Assembly: GCA_902618245.1 (NCBI GenBank)
Contig: CACMZR010000008.1
Location: forward strand, 1-64,000
Length of the DNA stretch: 64,000 nt
Source of the DNA: an uncultured Bacteroidota bacterium
Lineage (GTDB): Bacteria > Bacteroidota > Bacteroidia > Flavobacteriales > Flavobacteriaceae
Reading direction: 5' to 3'
The stretch's first letter is position 1. Every line of letters starts with the position of its first letter. Of this stretch, positions 62,792-64,000 are shown one piece after another. Both the position numbers and the translations under genes were made by a program. The notes beneath the pieces were generated by a model. That model did not search any database. It was given only the letters and a program-made list of their open reading frames with translations, and was not told the origin of the DNA.

Positions 62792-63792
62792 AACGAGTTG
62801 CAGTTGTTCTTCTAAATTTTAATGGTTTAGAATTATTAAAAAAATTCTTAGAGGATACAATTTTATATAGTGCTGAGGCAGATTTTGTTTTAATTGACAA
62901 TTGTTCAACCGATAATTCAGTATCTTGGTTTAAATCAAAATATCCAAATTTACTTTGTATACAATTAGATAAAAACTATGGATATGCAGGGGGTTATAAC
63001 AAAGGGCTTAAATACGTAAAAAACAAATATTATGCCCTTTTAAATACTGATTTGATTGTTACAAAAAATTGGCTTAATCCGATTATCAAAAAATTAGAGA
63101 CTAGTAGTAAAATAGGTGTTATTCAACCCCACATTTTAGATTTCAATAATAAAAATTATTTTGAATATGCAGGAGCTGCAGGAGGATATATTGATAAATA
63201 TGGTTTCCCATATTGCAGAGGCAGAATATTTAGAACTGCTGAGGTAGATAAAGGTCAATATAATTTACCTAAAGAAATTTTTTGGGCTAGTGGTGCTTGT
63301 TTTGTAATAAAAAGTAAATTATTTTGGGAATTAAATGGTTTTGATTCTGACTTTTTTGCGCATCAAGAGGAAATTGACCTATGTTGGAGAATTTTCAATC
63401 GGAACTATAAAATATATGCAATAGGTGAGTCTAAGGTCTATCATATAGGTGGCGCTACTTTACCAAAATCTCCAAACAAAACATATTTAAACCACAGAAA
63501 TTCACTTTTCATGTTAATAAAAAACCTTCCAAATAAAAATAAATTTAATATTTTGATTGTACGATTATTGATAGATTACTCTATTATTTTTTATTATCTA
63601 TTTTCATTAAAATTATTGAATATAGTTTCTATACTTCGTGCACATATTGCATTTTATGCTTCATTTAGAAGATTTGCTGCTAAAGAGATTAAAGTGAACA
63701 AAAAATCAGATTATTTTAAATATAAAAGCATTTTACATGCATATTTAGTTAGAGGACACTCATATTTCGGAGATTTAAAGCACAAAAATTAA
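62788..63792 (+). CDS. Glycosyltransferase family 2
   Basis: A 334-residue GT-A glycosyltransferase. VAVVLLNFNGLELLKKFLEDTI opens the nucleotide-binding fold; FVLIDNCSTDNSVSWF and KNYGYAGGYNKGLKYV follow; the DxD-like motif is LLNTDLIVTKNWL; the acceptor side has FWASGACFVIKSKLFWELNGFDSDFFAHQEEIDLCWRIF (the predicted catalytic Asp/Glu in EEIDLCW). The C-terminal part has two hydrophobic helices (LLIDYSIIFYYLFSLKLL). It is in the rhamnosyltransferase-like group; the sugar and acceptor are unknown. Its ATG overlaps the HsdR_N gene stop. Confidence 0.93.
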   Translation: MKRVAVVLLNFNGLELLKKFLEDTILYSAEADFVLIDNCSTDNSVSWFKSKYPNLLCIQLDKNYGYAGGYNKGLKYVKNKYYALLNTDLIVTKNWLNPIIKKLETSSKIGVIQPHILDFNNKNYFEYAGAAGGYIDKYGFPYCRGRIFRTAEVDKGQYNLPKEIFWASGACFVIKSKLFWELNGFDSDFFAHQEEIDLCWRIFNRNYKIYAIGESKVYHIGGATLPKSPNKTYLNHRNSLFMLIKNLPNKNKFNILIVRLLIDYSIIFYYLFSLKLLNIVSILRAHIAFYASFRRFAAKEIKVNKKSDYFKYKSILHAYLVRGHSYFGDLKHKN

Positions 63793-63840
63793 ATAAATTC
63801 GTTTAATTTGTAAAATAAAAATTTTTAAAACAAATTTATT

Positions 63841-64000
63841 ATGAAAAGAGCTATAACTTTATTAATATCTGGGGTTTTACTTGCATCATGTGTATCGCAA
63901 AAAAAATTCACAGAATTAGAAGAATTACAGCAAAACACAAAAGATCTTTTAGATTCAACAACTGTAAAATTAAATGCTACTAGCGAAGAAAAAGAGGCTG
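63841..64000 (+). CDS. Lipoprotein, probably OmpA family (5' part, cut by window edge)
   Basis: The forward frame from the ATG at 63841 has a lipoprotein signal (MKRAITLLISGVLLASCVSQKK, Cys at 17) followed by a coiled-coil-like stretch (FTELEELQQNTKDLLDSTT). No stop before the window edge, 53 residues visible. In flavobacteria, lipoproteins with this start usually continue as a coiled coil and an OmpA peptidoglycan-binding domain, but that part is outside the window. Confidence 0.7.
   Translation, partial: MKRAITLLISGVLLASCVSQKKFTELEELQQNTKDLLDSTTVKLNATSEEKEA

Overview
The window is chromosomal DNA from a member of the Bacteroidota, most likely a marine flavobacterium. Evidence: strongly AT-rich DNA, a fused lpxC-fabZ gene, a PorX-type response regulator with a PglZ domain, DUF4369-TlpA and DUF3500 proteins, a fused E1 alpha-beta 2-oxoacid dehydrogenase, many Cys lipoproteins, and promoters of the TTG-N17-TAnnTTTG type instead of -35/-10 boxes. 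Genes are densely packed, often overlapping by 1 to 4 bases. I see no rRNA, tRNA, CRISPR array, prophage or insertion sequence, and no gap over 300 bases lacks a gene.

Left part (1-15790): a truncated recG, then uvrD/pcrA, a TsaC-like gene, pcm and proline dehydrogenase. A reverse cluster follows (porX, tsaE, a small membrane protein). Ten bases away the envelope and housekeeping run starts: HD hydrolase, lpxD, lpxC-fabZ, lpxA, efp, sucD, fabG and an SPFH membrane protein. TsaC and TsaE both serve tRNA t6A formation; the lpx genes supply the first committed steps of lipid A synthesis.

Histidine region (15790-23419): a complete operon hisG-D-C-B-H-A-(DinB-like)-F-IE, preceded by a readable attenuator made of a promoter, an 18-codon leader peptide with His codons, an antiterminator pairing and a 12-bp terminator. 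A secreted nucleoside hydrolase-like protein and a methylthioribose-kinase-like protein follow, then DUF2461, an M61 lipoprotein peptidase, YbjQ, a 34-residue membrane peptide, a second DinB-like protein and a SUI1 factor.

Accessory region (29459-36436, all reverse strand): seven paralogous exported lipoproteins of about 190-200 residues that I cannot assign to a known family, interspersed with a DUF3500 protein and an unrecognised 231-residue exported protein, and ending with an NTF2-like lipoprotein. Several of these genes, including non-paralogous ones, share the same promoter-leader sequence, so the block looks like a locally duplicated, co-regulated surface lipoprotein cluster. This is the most novel part of the window.

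Right part (36538-64000): ung and mutS2 (divergent), a DCC thiol oxidoreductase, a dicarboxylate/amino-acid symporter with aroC, respiratory D-lactate dehydrogenase, a TlpA-like lipoprotein, a rhomboid/ALDH7/DUF1338 operon that reads as the lower part of lysine catabolism, an LpxL-type acyltransferase, phosphoglucosamine mutase, AcpH, gamma-glutamyltransferase, uvrA, a large M1-like protein with a degenerate zinc site and a probable outer-membrane barrel, the E1 alpha-beta fusion, holA, an HsdR_N-domain protein, a GT2 glycosyltransferase and the start of an OmpA-type lipoprotein.
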